From: an uncultured Lachnospiraceae bacterium
GTDB lineage: Bacteria; Bacillota; Clostridia; Lachnospirales; Lachnospiraceae
DNA: 32,995 nucleotides
Reading direction: 5' to 3'
Assembly: GCA_910586615.1 (NCBI GenBank)
Contig: CAJUJP010000035.1
Coordinates: forward strand, 1-32,995
Numbering within the stretch: position 1 is the stretch's first letter; every line of letters begins with the position of its first letter. A program made the translations under genes and the position numbers. Under the pieces are notes generated by a model. The model worked only from the letters and a program-made list of their open reading frames with translations. It ran no database searches and had not been told where the DNA came from. Shown one piece after another: positions 32,370-32,995 of this stretch.

Positions 32370-32933
32370 ATGCAATCCAAAACCAATATGGATCAGATGC
32401 TGGCTGAGAGCTTTAGAAATCTGGCGCTCAAGATGCCTATTGATAAAATTACGATCCGGGAGATCACGGAAGGTGCGGGAGTCATCCGTCCGACTTTTTA
32501 TAATCATTTCAGTGATAAATATGAATTGTTGGAATGGATGATACGCACAGAGATCCTGGATCCCGTGATTCCGCTCATGCAGACCGGGCGCATCAGGGAG
32601 AGTCTTATCCTGATTTTTGAAAATCTACAGAAGGATAAGAAATTCTATAAAAAGGTGTCCCGGCTGGAAGGGCAGGATTCCTGCGAGAATATTGCCAAGA
32701 AATTTATAAAGGAGATTCTGCATCCCTTTATCAATAAGCAGGCCGGTGAGAAGAAACTGGCCAGGAGAGGGCTGACAACAGATCTGGTGGCGGAATACTA
32801 TGCCCGCTCTATGGCATTCGTGGTACTTCAGTGGCTGAAACTGGATATGAGCCTGACGCCGGAGCAGATGGCTGATATTTTTGAGTATATCACGACGCAT
32901 TCCATGGATGATGTCATTGCAGAGATGAATTAA
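32370..32933 (+). CDS. TetR/AcrR-family transcriptional regulator
   Basis: 187 residues. The N-terminal helix-turn-helix is ITIREITEGAGVIRPTFYNH (28-47) followed by FSDKYELLEWMI, the usual TetR pattern with the recognition helix starting at Gly36. The C-terminal ligand domain resembles the DhaS-like branch (FYKKVSRLEGQDSCENI, then EYYARSMAFVVLQW). It starts 13 bases after ilvC with GGAG six bases before the ATG, so it is probably cotranscribed with ilvC. Its ligand is unknown. Its stop codon lies five bases from the tRNA 3' end on the opposite strand. Confidence 0.88.
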   Translation: MQSKTNMDQMLAESFRNLALKMPIDKITIREITEGAGVIRPTFYNHFSDKYELLEWMIRTEILDPVIPLMQTGRIRESLILIFENLQKDKKFYKKVSRLEGQDSCENIAKKFIKEILHPFINKQAGEKKLARRGLTTDLVAEYYARSMAFVVLQWLKLDMSLTPEQMADIFEYITTHSMDDVIAEMN

Positions 32934-32938
32934 AAAAA

Positions 32939-32995
32939 TGGAAGCAATGGGGCTCGAACCCATGACCTCTCGCGTGTGAGGCGAACGCTCATCCC
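32939..32995 (-). tRNA. tRNA-Val (anticodon CAC), 5' part beyond the window
   Basis: Read on the minus strand, the visible part has the D-arm 3' side (GAGC), an anticodon stem TTCGC/GCGAG around the loop CTCACAC (anticodon CAC, reading GUG valine codons), a variable loop, the T arm ATGGG-TTCGAGC-CCCAT and the acceptor 3' strand TGCTTCC with discriminator A at 32939. CCA is not encoded. Seven T residues follow directly as a terminator. The acceptor 5' strand lies outside the window. Confidence 0.9.

Noticed and set aside
1..32995. CRISPR array, prophage or insertion sequence
   Set aside because: No regularly spaced repeats, cas genes, phage structural genes or transposase with terminal inverted repeats were seen. 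The Rpn unit is the only mobile-like segment.

Overview
The window looks like chromosomal DNA of a spore-forming Clostridia bacterium, most likely a member of the Lachnospiraceae. I infer this from the sporulation cluster yqfC-yqfD-phoH-(yqfF-like)-ybeY, the AGGAGG-type ribosome binding sites, moderate base composition, a BaiN/HI0933-type flavoprotein, a MetH without reactivation domain, a ProB without PUA domain and a PD-(D/E)XK Rpn-family gene. No database search was possible, so the genus is not assigned.

Layout. 1-2783: the last codons of a gene cut by the window edge, a Dabb-domain protein, a membrane-anchored MORN-repeat protein and a zinc-ribbon membrane protein that overlaps rlmH. 2780-4800: rlmH, followed by an Rpn-family nuclease gene lying between two near-identical copies of the 3' end of rlmH, then a broken HAD-hydrolase gene. 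4808-9189: the sporulation/ribosome-maturation cluster yqfC, yqfD, phoH, a degenerate yqfF (HD domain lacking its Asp) and ybeY. 9290-13768: a SpoVB/MATE-like flippase, a BofC-like secreted protein, a BaiN-like flavoprotein and a convergent DUF2971 gene. 14099-21465: a COG2509 flavoprotein, then a proline-biosynthesis region in which proB and proA are separated by two AT-rich methyltransferase genes, a DUF896 gene and 5-formyltetrahydrofolate cyclo-ligase. 21466-22620: an SmtB/ArsR-type metal sensor with a clear operator, and a small HMA metallochaperone without the expected P-type ATPase. 22658-24871: divergent uraA and upp, with good promoters in between, for uracil salvage. 24956-28157: a lipoprotein overlapping metH. 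28272-32356: branched-chain amino-acid genes ilvB, two tandem ilvN-type small subunits and ilvC, then a TetR regulator and a tRNA-Val running off the end on the minus strand.

Three signals stand out. First, the Rpn gene is flanked by 25/26-identical direct repeats of the rlmH 3' end, the position used as attachment site by staphylococcal SCC elements. It also carries an internal, well-spaced ribosome binding site and ATG that would make a 57-residue C-terminal protein, as in Rpn toxin / intragenic-antitoxin pairs. Second, three genes (a methyltransferase, the DUF896 gene and ilvC) are preceded by leaders with the same interleaved A-B-A'-B' pairing, a predicted pseudoknot ending just before the ribosome binding site. 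Two copies show a compensatory base change and a shared bulged A. Third, several genes show decay or remodelling: the HAD remnant, the HD-domain loss in the yqfF-like gene, and the metal-sensor cassette without a pump.
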